Of a DNA stretch of 64,000 nucleotides, positions 31,963 through 41,908 are shown one piece after another (the stretch's first letter is position 1; the number at the start of each line of letters is the position of its first letter). The translations under genes and the position numbers were made by a program. The DNA comes from Tetrapisispora phaffii CBS 4417. Lineage: Eukaryota > Ascomycota > Saccharomycetes > Saccharomycetales > Saccharomycetaceae. The notes under the pieces were generated by a model, which saw only the letters and a program-made list of their open reading frames with translations, was not told the origin of the DNA and ran no database searches. Location of the stretch: NCBI RefSeq assembly GCF_000236905.1, contig NC_016535.1, forward strand, positions 62,001 to 126,000. Direction: 5' to 3'.

Positions 31963-33576
31963 CTAGGCTAAAACGTGGAATGAAGAACGGCCCTTGGCAA
32001 GACCAGCGGACACGATCTTTTCGATTTCATCAGGGTCACTGGTAACCTTGTTCAAGTTTTCGTAACCTTTGGCCGTAACTAGAATATCGTCTTCTATCCT
32101 CACACCACCGACGTGCATGTACTTGGCAACAACGTCCATGTTCACAGTCTCGAGTCTTTCTGAGTGACTCTTTAGGAAGTTTTTAATTAGATGCTCGTTG
32201 AAGTAACAACCTGGTTCGTTGGTTACAACCATGTTCTCCTCTAAGCGACGACGGATTCTCAAGTAACAGAAGTATGGGTCTGGGTCCTCGTAGTTGGCGT
32301 TACCAGCAACATCGTGCACATCTATACCAAGCATGTGGCCTAGACCGTGAGGGTAGAAAGCAGCAGATACTCTTCTCTTGATCAACTCTTCTTCAGAGAA
32401 CTCTTTCTTGAAGATACCAAGCTTCAGGAAGTGTTGGATTAATACTCTGTGTGTTAGGAAGTGTAGGTCATCCCATTCAGCACCTGGTTTGATCAATTCC
32501 ATTGCTTGACTTTGCATGTCAAGAACAGTTTCGTAGATGTCACGGTGTTCCTTTGTGAATTTACCTGATAACGGGAAACATCTAGTGACATCACTAGTGT
32601 AACCTCTCCATTCAGCACCACAATCGATTAAAGTTGAAACTTTGCCGTGGACGTCCTCATCATTCTTGATGTAATGTAAGGTACCACATGCTGGACCAGA
32701 ACAACAAATAGGATCATAACCAAGGGTACGACCACCTTGACGGGTGGCATGGTACTTGAATTCCGCTTGAATATGCAGTTCGTTCAATTCAATTGGTAAA
32801 GCAGACATGACGGCTAAATGTGATTTGTCACTGATTTCACAAGCTCTCCTGATAATTTCAATTTCGTACCAGTCCTTGATCACTCTAGTTTCATCCATAG
32901 CAAAGAAAAAATCTTTGTCCTTAGGGGTTAATTTCTTAGCTAAAGCATCAATGTGAACATTATCTAAATCAGTAGTGAAAATCAAGTAGTCACTGTATTT
33001 GGTATTGTTGATAATTTCCGATTCAAGATCAGAATAATACTTTACAGCATCGGCATCGTATTTCTTTAGGGCCTCTTCTGGGTACAGTGGTTCACCGCTC
33101 CACATGATATCTTCGGTATCGACGTTTGGTAAGAATAATGTCAATGAATCGTCATGGAAATCAAAAAATAAAGAACAACCTGGGATGTCGTAAACACCAG
33201 ATAAGTAGTAGAAATATTGATTTTGTCTGAAATCTTTGAAAGCATCACAGTACTTAACACCTTTCATTTCTTCACCAGCAATAAAAATACCAGTCTTGGA
33301 GGCATTTAGACTCTTGACTTTAGATAATAGTAACTTCTTGACTCTAAGACAATGCTCTTTGGCTAGGTACTTTTTACCTCTAAGCTTCTCTGGAACATAG
33401 TTTGGGTCAGCGAGGTCTTCAAAGTTCTTGAATTGTTTTTCAACTGGATATGACATCTTTTCTTCTGTGTATGGTAATGAGTTGCTCCTACCAAATTGAT
33501 ATTTATTCTTCTTCTTAAATATCTGATAAGTAACTAAAATTGAAACAATCCAACTGCTTAAGAATACTAATCCCAT
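31963..33576 (-). CDS. Xaa-Pro aminopeptidase-like M24 protein (YFR006W ortholog)
   Basis: A 537-residue peptidase of the M24 pita-bread family, closest to S. cerevisiae YFR006W (about 535 residues), related to prolidase/aminopeptidase P. Substrate is not established. An N-terminal hydrophobic stretch (about 2-18, GLVFLSSWIVSILVTYQ) could be a membrane anchor. The aminopeptidase P N-domain follows (AGEEMKGVKYCDAFKDFRQNQYFYYLSGV), then the catalytic domain with dimetal ligands in IDCGAEWRGYTSDVTRCFP, HGLGHMLGIDVHDV, NEPGCYF and GGVRIEDDILV. All ligands appear present, so the enzyme should be active. It is divergent from SAD1, the same neighbour as in S. cerevisiae (YFR005C). Confidence 0.93.
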   Translation of the reverse strand: MGLVFLSSWIVSILVTYQIFKKKNKYQFGRSNSLPYTEEKMSYPVEKQFKNFEDLADPNYVPEKLRGKKYLAKEHCLRVKKLLLSKVKSLNASKTGIFIAGEEMKGVKYCDAFKDFRQNQYFYYLSGVYDIPGCSLFFDFHDDSLTLFLPNVDTEDIMWSGEPLYPEEALKKYDADAVKYYSDLESEIINNTKYSDYLIFTTDLDNVHIDALAKKLTPKDKDFFFAMDETRVIKDWYEIEIIRRACEISDKSHLAVMSALPIELNELHIQAEFKYHATRQGGRTLGYDPICCSGPACGTLHYIKNDEDVHGKVSTLIDCGAEWRGYTSDVTRCFPLSGKFTKEHRDIYETVLDMQSQAMELIKPGAEWDDLHFLTHRVLIQHFLKLGIFKKEFSEEELIKRRVSAAFYPHGLGHMLGIDVHDVAGNANYEDPDPYFCYLRIRRRLEENMVVTNEPGCYFNEHLIKNFLKSHSERLETVNMDVVAKYMHVGGVRIEDDILVTAKGYENLNKVTSDPDEIEKIVSAGLAKGRSSFHVLA

Positions 33577-33993
33577 TTATAGAAGGTTAACTCTGATTGT
33601 AAATTAAGAAATCGTAAATTGCTAAAAGTTGAAGTTAAATAAATACTAGGACACTAACAATAGAGAATAGTACCTTCAATTGAATTAATTGTACCTTCCC
33701 ATTACAGATAAATATAATTAATTTATGTTTTGCAACAACTCAGAAATGACCCATTGGAAATTTTTCACAAGGAACCTTTAAGGCGTCCCACAGGTATGTC
33801 AACATTTAAAGGTCAGAATATATACTTAAAAAGTGAGCAAATTACATACTAAAGTTGGATTAGAAGCCTCTTGATGTCCTTTCGAAGCCGATATATTAAC
33901 TATATAACCTTTACAGTAGGTCTAGGGTTATCTGTCCTAATTTGACGAACATTAGAATTGCCAGGGCCTAATTATTCGTGGAAATAAATTTCG
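33577..33993. other. YFR006W-like to SAD1 divergent promoter region
   Basis: 417 AT-rich bases between divergent starts; no gene and no confident site seen. Confidence 0.5.
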
Positions 33994-35442
33994 ATGAGTT
34001 CATTGAAAAGAATGTTGGATTATGAGAGTGAAAGCGGTTCTGAAAGTGAAGATGAACCAGCTTTCAATCATAAGAAGAGATATTTGAATGAAGACTCTCC
34101 AATTGAGGATAAATATAGTATATCGCCGCTTCTTCGAAGCATAAACAAAAAGAAATTAGACTTCGATGCAGAAAGAATATGTTCTATAACTGCAACAAAT
34201 GTAAATGTATATTGTTGTTTAGTATGTGGGAAGTATTTTAAAGGTCGAAATGAAGGTAGTCCAGCATTTTTGCATTCAATTGGAGAAAACCATAATATTT
34301 TTATCAATATGACTAATTTAAAGTTATTTAATCTGCCAGCGAATATACCATTGGAAGATGCTGTTACGTTAAATCTTACAGAACAGAAAATTATTGATGA
34401 TATCAAATACGCTATAAATCCACAGTTCACATTGGAGAGTATCAAAGACTTCCCAATAATATGCAAAGATGTAGATAATGAAGAATACTTAAACGGTTTT
34501 GTAGGCATTAGTTACAATGCTAATGCGTCAAATGACAGCATTGCATCAATTGTAATGATGCTGACTCATATGGACGATATAAGGGATTATTTTCTTTTGG
34601 ATAAAAATCTAACAAATGATACACCTTTTGAAACTAAATTACGGCTTTTAATGAAAAGAATTTGGTCACCAAAGTTGTTTAAATCACATGTTGCCATGAA
34701 TGAATTACTGTCATTTATCTTGATTGACCCAAGTTTTTCAAATAGGAATATCAACGATCCAAGACTACTTCTCTTATCATTGATTAATTCTAATATTAAT
34801 ATTTCGAAACCATTGAAAGATATTATTGACACAAATATAAGAGGTCAGGTTTTAGTAACAAGTGAGAAATCGGTTGCAAACTCGAAAGAAAGTAAGATCA
34901 AAAAGACAATAATGCCTTTTTCGCTACTGTCACTTGATTTACCAGATGTTCCAGTATTTAAGGATGGGATGGATACTAATGCCTTACCACAAATCAAATT
35001 AAGTGAAATGTTGATGAAATTCAATGGTATTACAGAACATATACAGAGCAAAGAACTGAAGAAGAAATTTAAATTGGAATCTTTACCAAGATACCTCATA
35101 TTGCATTTTAATAGATTTGATAGTAAAACAAATACACCCGTAAAGGATAGGAATCAAACGTTAGTAGAGTTTCCAACATTGATGGAATTGAAGAAAACTA
35201 AATATAGATTGATTTCTAACCTTGTACATGAGGCATCACAAAGTATTACTTCAAACTCGAGTTCTCATAGTCATTTTTTAACTGTATCAGATAAAGATCA
35301 TGTAAGCAAATGGAAAATGATTCTGCTGAATAGCAAAGATAATATATGGTATGAAGTTGATAGAACTGATATTCCAAAAAAAGAGAGAGAACTATTATTT
35401 TTAAATGAAATTTATATGCAAGTTTGGGAGAAATTGGATTAA
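33994..35442 (+). CDS. SAD1: Sad1, inactive USP-like splicing factor of the U4/U6.U5 tri-snRNP
   Basis: Sad1 (human USP39) is needed for pre-mRNA splicing and tri-snRNP assembly or stability. It is a ubiquitin-hydrolase fold that lost catalysis. The 482-residue protein (448 in S. cerevisiae) has an N-terminal acidic/basic stretch, a UBP-type zinc finger (NVYCCLVCGKYFKGRNEGSPAFLHSIGENHNIFINM, about 68-105), and a USP domain where the Cys box is replaced (GFVGISYNANASND, no catalytic Cys) but later blocks remain (LPRYLILHFNRFD). It faces RPN11 tail-to-tail, 136 bases apart. Order and strands match YFR004W-YFR005C-YFR006W. Confidence 0.95.
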   Translation: MSSLKRMLDYESESGSESEDEPAFNHKKRYLNEDSPIEDKYSISPLLRSINKKKLDFDAERICSITATNVNVYCCLVCGKYFKGRNEGSPAFLHSIGENHNIFINMTNLKLFNLPANIPLEDAVTLNLTEQKIIDDIKYAINPQFTLESIKDFPIICKDVDNEEYLNGFVGISYNANASNDSIASIVMMLTHMDDIRDYFLLDKNLTNDTPFETKLRLLMKRIWSPKLFKSHVAMNELLSFILIDPSFSNRNINDPRLLLLSLINSNINISKPLKDIIDTNIRGQVLVTSEKSVANSKESKIKKTIMPFSLLSLDLPDVPVFKDGMDTNALPQIKLSEMLMKFNGITEHIQSKELKKKFKLESLPRYLILHFNRFDSKTNTPVKDRNQTLVEFPTLMELKKTKYRLISNLVHEASQSITSNSSSHSHFLTVSDKDHVSKWKMILLNSKDNIWYEVDRTDIPKKERELLFLNEIYMQVWEKLD

Positions 35443-35578
35443 TAATATTTAAATTGATAACTTGCTTGAAGTAGAAACTAGTAGATATGATACTATATTT
35501 GCACATGCATTTTTCTTACTTATAAATATATTTAATATTTAATTAAGATATTTAGATTTTATTTGTTGTTGCAAAAAA

Positions 35579-36499
35579 TTATTTAATTGAGGCAGCATTG
35601 ACGCTTGACGTTAAAACAGAAACAATGTTTTCTTCTAATAGTTTATCAGAAGCTTCGGTTAAGTGCTTCTTTGGATCTTGTTTACCAACATAACGAGTCT
35701 TTAAATCTTCTTCTGTTAATTCTTTTTCTTCTTCTATTCTCTTGGAGTACTCGCGTGCAATATTTACCATCTTCTTTGTAACTTCCAAATTAGAATTTTC
35801 TTTTTCTTCATAATCATTCATTTTTAAACCTGTTTGCCATTGTTTCTTATGTAAATTCATTAACATACTTGTCTCAGATGAAGTTTTATGATAATCTATA
35901 TTTAATGAATAATAATGTCTGTTTAAACCATGTATTAGGGCTTGGATATTAGCTTTATTCAATAGACCTGCATTGGATGTCGTTTGTCTTGGTTCTTGAT
36001 TATTTAATAAAACACCTGTATCGATCAATCTAAATGCATCAATAACGACGTTACCTTTCACCGATTGTATTGGATCGACAACCACTGCAACAGCTCTGCT
36101 ATTTAATTGCTCAAATGATTTTTGTGTGTTAACATCAACTGAAGATAACCAACATCCAAAACCTGGATGTGAATGGTACCATCCCACCACCATTTGGTCC
36201 CTACCAGTTTGCTTTAACATATCCATCATTTTTGCTTGAAAAACATCATCGACAGCCTCAACAGAAACACCAGTACCAGATTGAGGCATTGCAAACACGT
36301 CAACGACATTAACTGTATAATCATCCACAAACTCACCAAGCATTAAACCCATTACTTCCATTGGTACACCAGCTCTACCATGCTTCAACATCTTTAACAA
36401 TGCAATTGAAGAAATATAAACCGTTTCTTGTGTATCATCACGGTTCGCATCAGGGGCGCCAGCCTTACTGTTCATCATTAATCTCTGTAATCTTTCCAT
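35579..36499 (-). CDS. RPN11: Rpn11, JAMM deubiquitinase of the 19S proteasome lid
   Basis: Rpn11 removes ubiquitin chains from substrates as they enter the proteasome. The 306-residue protein is the same length as in S. cerevisiae and nearly identical over the MPN+ domain. The zinc/catalytic set is visible: E48, H109, H111 and D122 in the [14 protein letters not shown] motif. The Ins-1/Ins-2 region and the C-terminal helices that dock to Rpn8 and the lid bundle are also intact. About 290 bases upstream lies a perfect PACE site, so Rpn4 control is likely. S. cerevisiae has YPI1 between RPN11 and NIC96; no YPI1-like frame is seen here. Confidence 0.99.
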   Translation of the reverse strand: MERLQRLMMNSKAGAPDANRDDTQETVYISSIALLKMLKHGRAGVPMEVMGLMLGEFVDDYTVNVVDVFAMPQSGTGVSVEAVDDVFQAKMMDMLKQTGRDQMVVGWYHSHPGFGCWLSSVDVNTQKSFEQLNSRAVAVVVDPIQSVKGNVVIDAFRLIDTGVLLNNQEPRQTTSNAGLLNKANIQALIHGLNRHYYSLNIDYHKTSSETSMLMNLHKKQWQTGLKMNDYEEKENSNLEVTKKMVNIAREYSKRIEEEKELTEEDLKTRYVGKQDPKKHLTEASDKLLEENIVSVLTSSVNAASIK

Positions 36500-36788
36500 C
36501 TCTATTTAATTTGCACTATCTAGGGTTCTTTAATATATTCTGAGTTGATAATAAGGTAGAGATATCACAATCAAAAAAGTTATCAAAATTTCTCAAGTTT
36601 TTTTCTTAATAGTTCCCTTTATAATTATCTTTTAACAATTGTTTCTATCAGACCAATAGCACAAATATTAAATCAGCTAGTAGATAGCTTTGAAGTAGTT
36701 AGATAAAAAAAAGCTAGTTATTACAATATTGAATCTTATAAAGAATCCAATATTATATTATATTACACTATATATATATGATATTTCT

Positions 36789-36797
36789 TTTGCCACC
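36789..36797 (-). promoter_or_regulatory. PACE element (Rpn4 site) upstream of RPN11
   Basis: The minus strand reads GGTGGCAAA exactly, the proteasome-associated control element bound by Rpn4. It points toward RPN11, about 290 bases before its ATG. Confidence 0.85.
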
Positions 36798-36838
36798 TTA
36801 AACAAATAAATTTAATCTCTAAGCTTCAATACTTAGGG

Positions 36839-36845
36839 CGGGTAA
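36839..36845 (-). promoter_or_regulatory. Reb1-type site
   Basis: CGGGTAA on the + strand is the reverse of TTACCCG, the Reb1 general regulatory factor core. It lies about 45 bases upstream of the PACE site in the RPN11 promoter and may help keep it nucleosome-free. Confidence 0.55.
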
Positions 36846-37164
36846 CTGTCTGCAGATAATGAGTTTAAGAACATTCAATCACCAAACAAGGTTCCAATTG
36901 ACCATTGTTTATGTTAATATAAATTGATCAATGGTCATAAGAGAGTTGGTAAACATTTTAATAATCTCTTAGTTCTATCCCAGAAGGGCTTTTTAAGAAA
37001 GTTAAGCTTTTCCTTTAACGGTTTTTGAAGGAACCATCATTGAGCTGTCTTATGGCGGATCTTTACATTTTGTTTTGAATTGTTAATTTCAAGTAGTTAA
37101 CGTTAACTTATGCTGATGGTCATCTATTAAATTTTTACAATAATCTATATCCAATTATTTATAT

Positions 37165-39735
37165 CTAATATATGTATTCACGATTCAGGTCCAGAACGGT
37201 TAGTGCTCTATATGTATCTCTAGGCATCTTATATTGAATGGTACCTGCATATATCATGCAGTTTCTTGTTATTTTCTTCAGTTCTTCAATATCATTAGTG
37301 GCTTGAGTGTGTTGCTTGATTATTCTATTAGTATTCTCATATATTCTTTTAGCACATGTCATTACCATCAATAAAATATTTGGAATGTTCTTGATTAGAT
37401 ATTTATCTAGCGTTGGTAATGAATGAGCACCTTTTGAAGCTTCTAATTCATTGCGAAGTGGGATAATATTTAGAGCTTCGATCTCGGAAAGGCATTCACG
37501 CCAATTCTCTTTCGTGAATAGAGCCCTAGCTTTTGAAATCTTTATTAACAGTTTAGTAGTATTAAAGCTTTTATTGTCAATTTTAGCAATTATTTCTGCA
37601 TCTTTAGAGTATTGCAAAACCAAATTTTCAGCAAACAAAATAGCATTAGTTTCAATATTATCCACAATTTGAACTAAGTTACTATCCAATTCTGATTCAC
37701 TTAATAATTCACTTAATTGTTCATTAATTATTTTTATTACCATATCATACTGTTTGGAAAGTTGGCATAGCAATAGACTATCACTTACTCTCTCTTCTTC
37801 ATCAGCTTGAACAATTGCCCTTTGAATGACCTCATTTATAAACTTTTCAGGATTGTCTAATTTTAACAACTCGAGTCTTTGACTTAAAACACCAGGAAGC
37901 TTTACCCCATCTCTATTAACCTTACCCAATAATATTGTGAATTCTTTCGTATCCAAAACCAAATGTAAAAAGGCTTCTTTACATAATTCGAGCTGTTCAT
38001 TATCATTACATAGAGTAATTAACGTAATATATTCAGCTGCAATCCTAGGATCTGAGAATTTAAATGATCGAATGTACGAATTTATGATTGATGCAAAATT
38101 AATACCATTAACTCCAGACTTATTTTGGTGATCTATCAATTTTTTATCAATTAACGATATATACAAATGGACACTGTTAATTTCATCGAACTCAGATAAA
38201 TATTGAACTGCTTCAGAATATAAACCACATAATATTAAAACTTCTAAGTAATTGTTACCAAGTTTGTTTGGTCCATGTGACATTGTAATATTTTGGAATT
38301 CTTCTAAAGAGAAAGATTCATAAACAGAATAACTGCTCTCAGTTGGATCGGTAATTAAAATGAAATGGAACCAAACCCAATCTTCAACTGTCAGTAGAAC
38401 TGAAGGTATAGACTTCCTAGATAAATCACACTTACCAATAATTTTATAAACAGCCAACCTAAAGAGATCTCCGTCAAATGAATTCTTAATATGTTGATTG
38501 AATTCTGAATTTAGTTTAGCAACAAATTCCAATGGTAATTTCCTATCTTTTGAGAATGTATATGCTTTAAAGTAAGCTAGGAAAGGCTGCTCAATTTTTT
38601 TCAAATGTGGTTTGCTTTTATTTAAGACTTCCAAAGCTTCTTCCAATAAACCTGCTCTCATTAAATAGAATACCAAAGCCCATACTGGAACGTTATCAAT
38701 AACTGTTAAATTGTTTATCGTCCAATTTCCTTTTTTATTTTTAAGTTTCATATTCAAAAAAACAATTGCTCTTTCGATATTTGCTTGTAAAATTGGATTA
38801 CTTGAGAAGTTGAATTCAGGTCTCGAAAATTGAATGGATATAGTATTTAAATATTGTTTAAATTCATTTTCTAGATATATTTTTGAATCTTCAACAACAT
38901 TGTTATTATTCAATTTAGATTTCAATATTTTACAACATTTCAACATATTTTTGTCATTTTCATTATCTAATGAAGGTAAGAAGTTATTGTACTCATCAAT
39001 TAATGAAAAAGGCTGTTTGTTTTGTCTATTATTATTGAATACATATATAATTGAAGCATATCTTTCGAATTTCATTCTTGTTAGTTGGTTTTCATTAACA
39101 TCAAAATTTGATTGTGAATTTGGAGAAGAGAAATGGTTGACTTCATTATTAACTTTACGATTGCTATTATAAATGTTTTTACTCTTTAGCATTTTCTTGA
39201 AATTTAATTCAACTTCCTCCTTTCTTTGGTCCCAATCTAAATTCAAAACTTGGTTAATAGAATAATCAAATTCTTTTTCAGTAGTAGACAGTAATTTTTC
39301 AATGGAATATAAAATGTTATTTTGTCTAAATTCTGATTGTTCTTGAGCTTTATTAAGCTCTTTTGAAGCTACACTTGACACATCACTGATAGGATGTATC
39401 TTTAAATTTTTATTTTGAGTTTCTTGTGACATGTCAGTTCTCAGAGTATCATATAGACTATCAAATTCTTCCATAGAGATACCACTCCCAGCTAACAGAT
39501 AGTGTGCTTTTGTATAATTTTTTGTTGCACTCCCATTATGTGCTTCGTTCCTCAATTTCTTGGCTCTTAAGATCAATTCGTCGTAACTTAACTGGATAAG
39601 CCCCAAATCTGAAGAGCTCGAAGGTAAATTCTTAGAAGATGCAACTAACTCGTCAAATAATTTACTGGTTCCATTATTATTTTGAACATGATCATTTTCC
39701 AGTCTTTGATCGACAGGTACCTCATTAACACTCAT
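37165..39735 (-). CDS. NIC96: Nic96, nuclear pore scaffold nucleoporin
   Basis: Nic96 is an inner-ring scaffold nucleoporin that anchors the Nsp1-Nup49-Nup57 channel complex through its N-terminal helix. From the ATG at 39735 (MSVNEVPVDQRLEN) the product has 856 residues (839 in S. cerevisiae). Seen are KLFDELVASSKNLPSSSSDLG with following coiled coil (about 25-160), and the all-helical ACE1-type solenoid with DVPVWALVFYLMRAGLLEEALEVL-like NVPVWALVFYLMRAGL, HIKNSFDGDLFRLAVYKIIGKCDLSRKSIPSV, and the end CMIYAGTIQYKMPRDTYRAL. A 17-codon upstream extension of the frame is not family-like. YFR002W holds the same place near CEN6. Confidence 0.97.
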   Translation of the reverse strand: MSVNEVPVDQRLENDHVQNNNGTSKLFDELVASSKNLPSSSSDLGLIQLSYDELILRAKKLRNEAHNGSATKNYTKAHYLLAGSGISMEEFDSLYDTLRTDMSQETQNKNLKIHPISDVSSVASKELNKAQEQSEFRQNNILYSIEKLLSTTEKEFDYSINQVLNLDWDQRKEEVELNFKKMLKSKNIYNSNRKVNNEVNHFSSPNSQSNFDVNENQLTRMKFERYASIIYVFNNNRQNKQPFSLIDEYNNFLPSLDNENDKNMLKCCKILKSKLNNNNVVEDSKIYLENEFKQYLNTISIQFSRPEFNFSSNPILQANIERAIVFLNMKLKNKKGNWTINNLTVIDNVPVWALVFYLMRAGLLEEALEVLNKSKPHLKKIEQPFLAYFKAYTFSKDRKLPLEFVAKLNSEFNQHIKNSFDGDLFRLAVYKIIGKCDLSRKSIPSVLLTVEDWVWFHFILITDPTESSYSVYESFSLEEFQNITMSHGPNKLGNNYLEVLILCGLYSEAVQYLSEFDEINSVHLYISLIDKKLIDHQNKSGVNGINFASIINSYIRSFKFSDPRIAAEYITLITLCNDNEQLELCKEAFLHLVLDTKEFTILLGKVNRDGVKLPGVLSQRLELLKLDNPEKFINEVIQRAIVQADEEERVSDSLLLCQLSKQYDMVIKIINEQLSELLSESELDSNLVQIVDNIETNAILFAENLVLQYSKDAEIIAKIDNKSFNTTKLLIKISKARALFTKENWRECLSEIEALNIIPLRNELEASKGAHSLPTLDKYLIKNIPNILLMVMTCAKRIYENTNRIIKQHTQATNDIEELKKITRNCMIYAGTIQYKMPRDTYRALTVLDLNREYIY

Positions 39736-40166
39736 CTTTGCAATTGAAAGTAGAAAACTAATACAGTTCTTTTTTTCAATGTGCACAGTTTTTCTACTAC
39801 TATATATAAGTGACTGTAGCTGAGTCAGAGACGGTAAATATATTTGTATCTATTTATACAACTACTCTTAAAACGAATTAGTATTTCTATACATCATCTA
39901 TCCAATATCTTTAGCTAACAAATAAAAGTGATGTCTTCTCTAATTTCAAAATTAAAAAAAAAAAATTTGAAAAAAATACGGTGTGTTACCCGGAATATAT
40001 TAAAAGGCGTCACATCTCCATTTGCAGACACATATATATAGAAGTTCATCATTAGTTAAATAATTACAGCTCATTACTCTTATGTTATGACATTTATTAG
40101 CAATTAAAACTACTTATTGTGTTAGTGTATTGGGTCATTTAACAAGTAAATGAGAACTGGAGCCAA
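39736..40166. other. NIC96 to PDH1 intergenic region
   Basis: 431 bases; contains an A13-type tract around 39953-39965 and a Reb1 site at 39986-39993. No gene is seen. Confidence 0.5.
39986..39993 (+). promoter_or_regulatory. Reb1-type site (TTACCCGG)
   Basis: TTACCCGG matches the Reb1 core. It lies about 250 bases upstream of the NIC96 start, next to poly(dA), a common arrangement in yeast promoters. Confidence 0.6.
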
Positions 40167-41696
40167 TTACTTCTGTGCAAGCATATCCACAAATTTATCG
40201 ATCTCTAGATCAACAAAATCAGATGTTTTTGTGACTGACAGAATTTGTTCTACTTGTTCATTGTTTTCTCCATAATGTTCTTTTACATGTCTTTGGAATT
40301 TTTCCCAAATTAATGGTATGCCCTCTTCTCTTCTGAATTTATGGCCAATTGGGTACTCCACTCTGATTTCATCTAAAACTGTGCCATCTTCCAGCTCTAT
40401 GACCAATGAATTACCAATTGATCTTTTTTTAGGATCATAATAGTCGGTGGTAAATGTCGTTTCTTCCTCACATGTCATCTTATTTCTTAGTACATTTATT
40501 TCAGTATTTGATGCGTTTTCATCCGAATAATCAGTAGCAGTTAAACGTCCATATATTAATGGGAAAGCAATCATATACTGTATACAATGATCTCTATCGG
40601 CATAATTATAAAGGTCCCCCTTTTTGTCAATAATCTCTAAGGCTGCCTTCTGGGTTTTAATAATGACAGATTTTATGTCCTTATATGATTTATTCATGTT
40701 CTTTAAAACTTTATTTGCCTCAATTGCTGCCTCAACCGCAGTTTGAGCATGGAACTCTGCTGGGAATGAAATTTTAAACAAAATATTTTCCATAACGTAG
40801 GAATCAAATTCGGACCTTTGCTTGAAAGAGAATGGTTTACCATTAAACAGGACATCGTAAAACCCCCATCTTTTTGCTGTTAACACGGAAGGAATCTCAC
40901 CAATGTGTGCGTTTTTAGTTAGATAAGATAAATGAACTGCTCTTGCAACAGCATAACCGGCCGCCCACGATTTTCTTGACCCCGTATTTGGGGCATGCCT
41001 GTAAGTTCTTAAGGACTGTCCATCTACAAAGGCATGGGAAACAGCAGTGTTGATTTGTTCTTTAGATAGCCCTAATAATCTAGACACAACAGCTGTGGTA
41101 GCAACTTTAACCAATACAACGTGATCCAGCCCAACTTTATTAAAAGAATTATCCAAAGCTAATATTCCCTGTATTTCATGTGCTTTTACCATGTTCTCTA
41201 AGATATCCTTGACTGTAAATATTTTACCTTCCTTACCACCAGTGGCTCTAGATAGTCTTGTCAAATAATCTGCTACTGGAAGAATTCCACCAAGGTTATC
41301 AGAAGGATGACCCCACTCTGCAGCTAGCCAACAATCATTAAAATCTAACCAACGAATAAGAGACCCCACTGCAAATGCACCGTCTACTGGATCCATCACC
41401 AGATTTGTACCTAGAACTTTCGTCCCATTTGGAACTACTGTCCCTGGAACAATAGGTTGAATAATTTTACGAGCTTGTTCATGTTGCAATGCAGCAAGTC
41501 CACAACCAATAGTATCCAGAAAACATAATCTTGCAGTATCCATGGCAAGAGTCGAGGTGATTTTTTTATTAACTACATAATCTGAGATCTTATCAATAAC
41601 TTCATCAGACTTTGGCCTTACATTCAAGTTAGCTGATGGAACCTGGAAAGAACTTCTCCTCTTAATTTCTGTCATAATCTTAGCTTTTCTAAACAT
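40167..41696 (-). CDS. PDH1: Pdh1, mitochondrial 2-methylcitrate dehydratase (PrpD family)
   Basis: Pdh1 belongs to the MmgE/PrpD family and is the probable 2-methylcitrate dehydratase for propionyl-CoA breakdown in mitochondria. The ATG at 41696 gives 509 residues (516 in S. cerevisiae) with a basic N-terminus (MFRKAKIMTEIKRRSSF) suited to import. Conserved PrpD stretches include LCFLDTIGCGLAAL, WLDFNDCWLAAEWGHPSDNLGGILPVADYL, FNKVGLDHVVLVKVATTAVV, RKSWAAGYAVARAVHL and FPAEFHAQTAVEAA. The frame extends 26 codons upstream without clear family similarity. It lies 212 bases downstream of CIT3 on the same strand, the pair found beside CEN16 in S. cerevisiae (YPR001W-YPR002W); both enzymes act in one pathway. 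Confidence 0.94.
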   Translation of the reverse strand: MFRKAKIMTEIKRRSSFQVPSANLNVRPKSDEVIDKISDYVVNKKITSTLAMDTARLCFLDTIGCGLAALQHEQARKIIQPIVPGTVVPNGTKVLGTNLVMDPVDGAFAVGSLIRWLDFNDCWLAAEWGHPSDNLGGILPVADYLTRLSRATGGKEGKIFTVKDILENMVKAHEIQGILALDNSFNKVGLDHVVLVKVATTAVVSRLLGLSKEQINTAVSHAFVDGQSLRTYRHAPNTGSRKSWAAGYAVARAVHLSYLTKNAHIGEIPSVLTAKRWGFYDVLFNGKPFSFKQRSEFDSYVMENILFKISFPAEFHAQTAVEAAIEANKVLKNMNKSYKDIKSVIIKTQKAALEIIDKKGDLYNYADRDHCIQYMIAFPLIYGRLTATDYSDENASNTEINVLRNKMTCEEETTFTTDYYDPKKRSIGNSLVIELEDGTVLDEIRVEYPIGHKFRREEGIPLIWEKFQRHVKEHYGENNEQVEQILSVTKTSDFVDLEIDKFVDMLAQK

Positions 41697-41908
41697 TGTG
41701 ATCGCTGATAATCCTTTGTCTTCATCGATATAAATCGTTAACAAACTAATTATATAGAGATAAAAAGATGACAATTAAGATATTTAAATATGTACATTTA
41801 AAATAGTACCATTTTATATAATAAGCATCTAATAAACTTAGCGACAGTGTCATGAATAGACAAAAGTTGTACTGGCAAAAAAAAAAACGTTTGTTGCAAT
41901 TGATGTTA

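Larger units (their letters stand above)
36500..37164. other. RPN11 to NIC96 intergenic region
   Basis: 665 bases without an open frame of note; the YPI1 gene expected from S. cerevisiae is absent. It holds a PACE site, a Reb1 site, a 9-bp inverted repeat (36899-36907 / 36929-36937, TGACCATTG) and a 14-bp palindrome AGTTAACGTTAACT (37095-37108). Confidence 0.6.
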
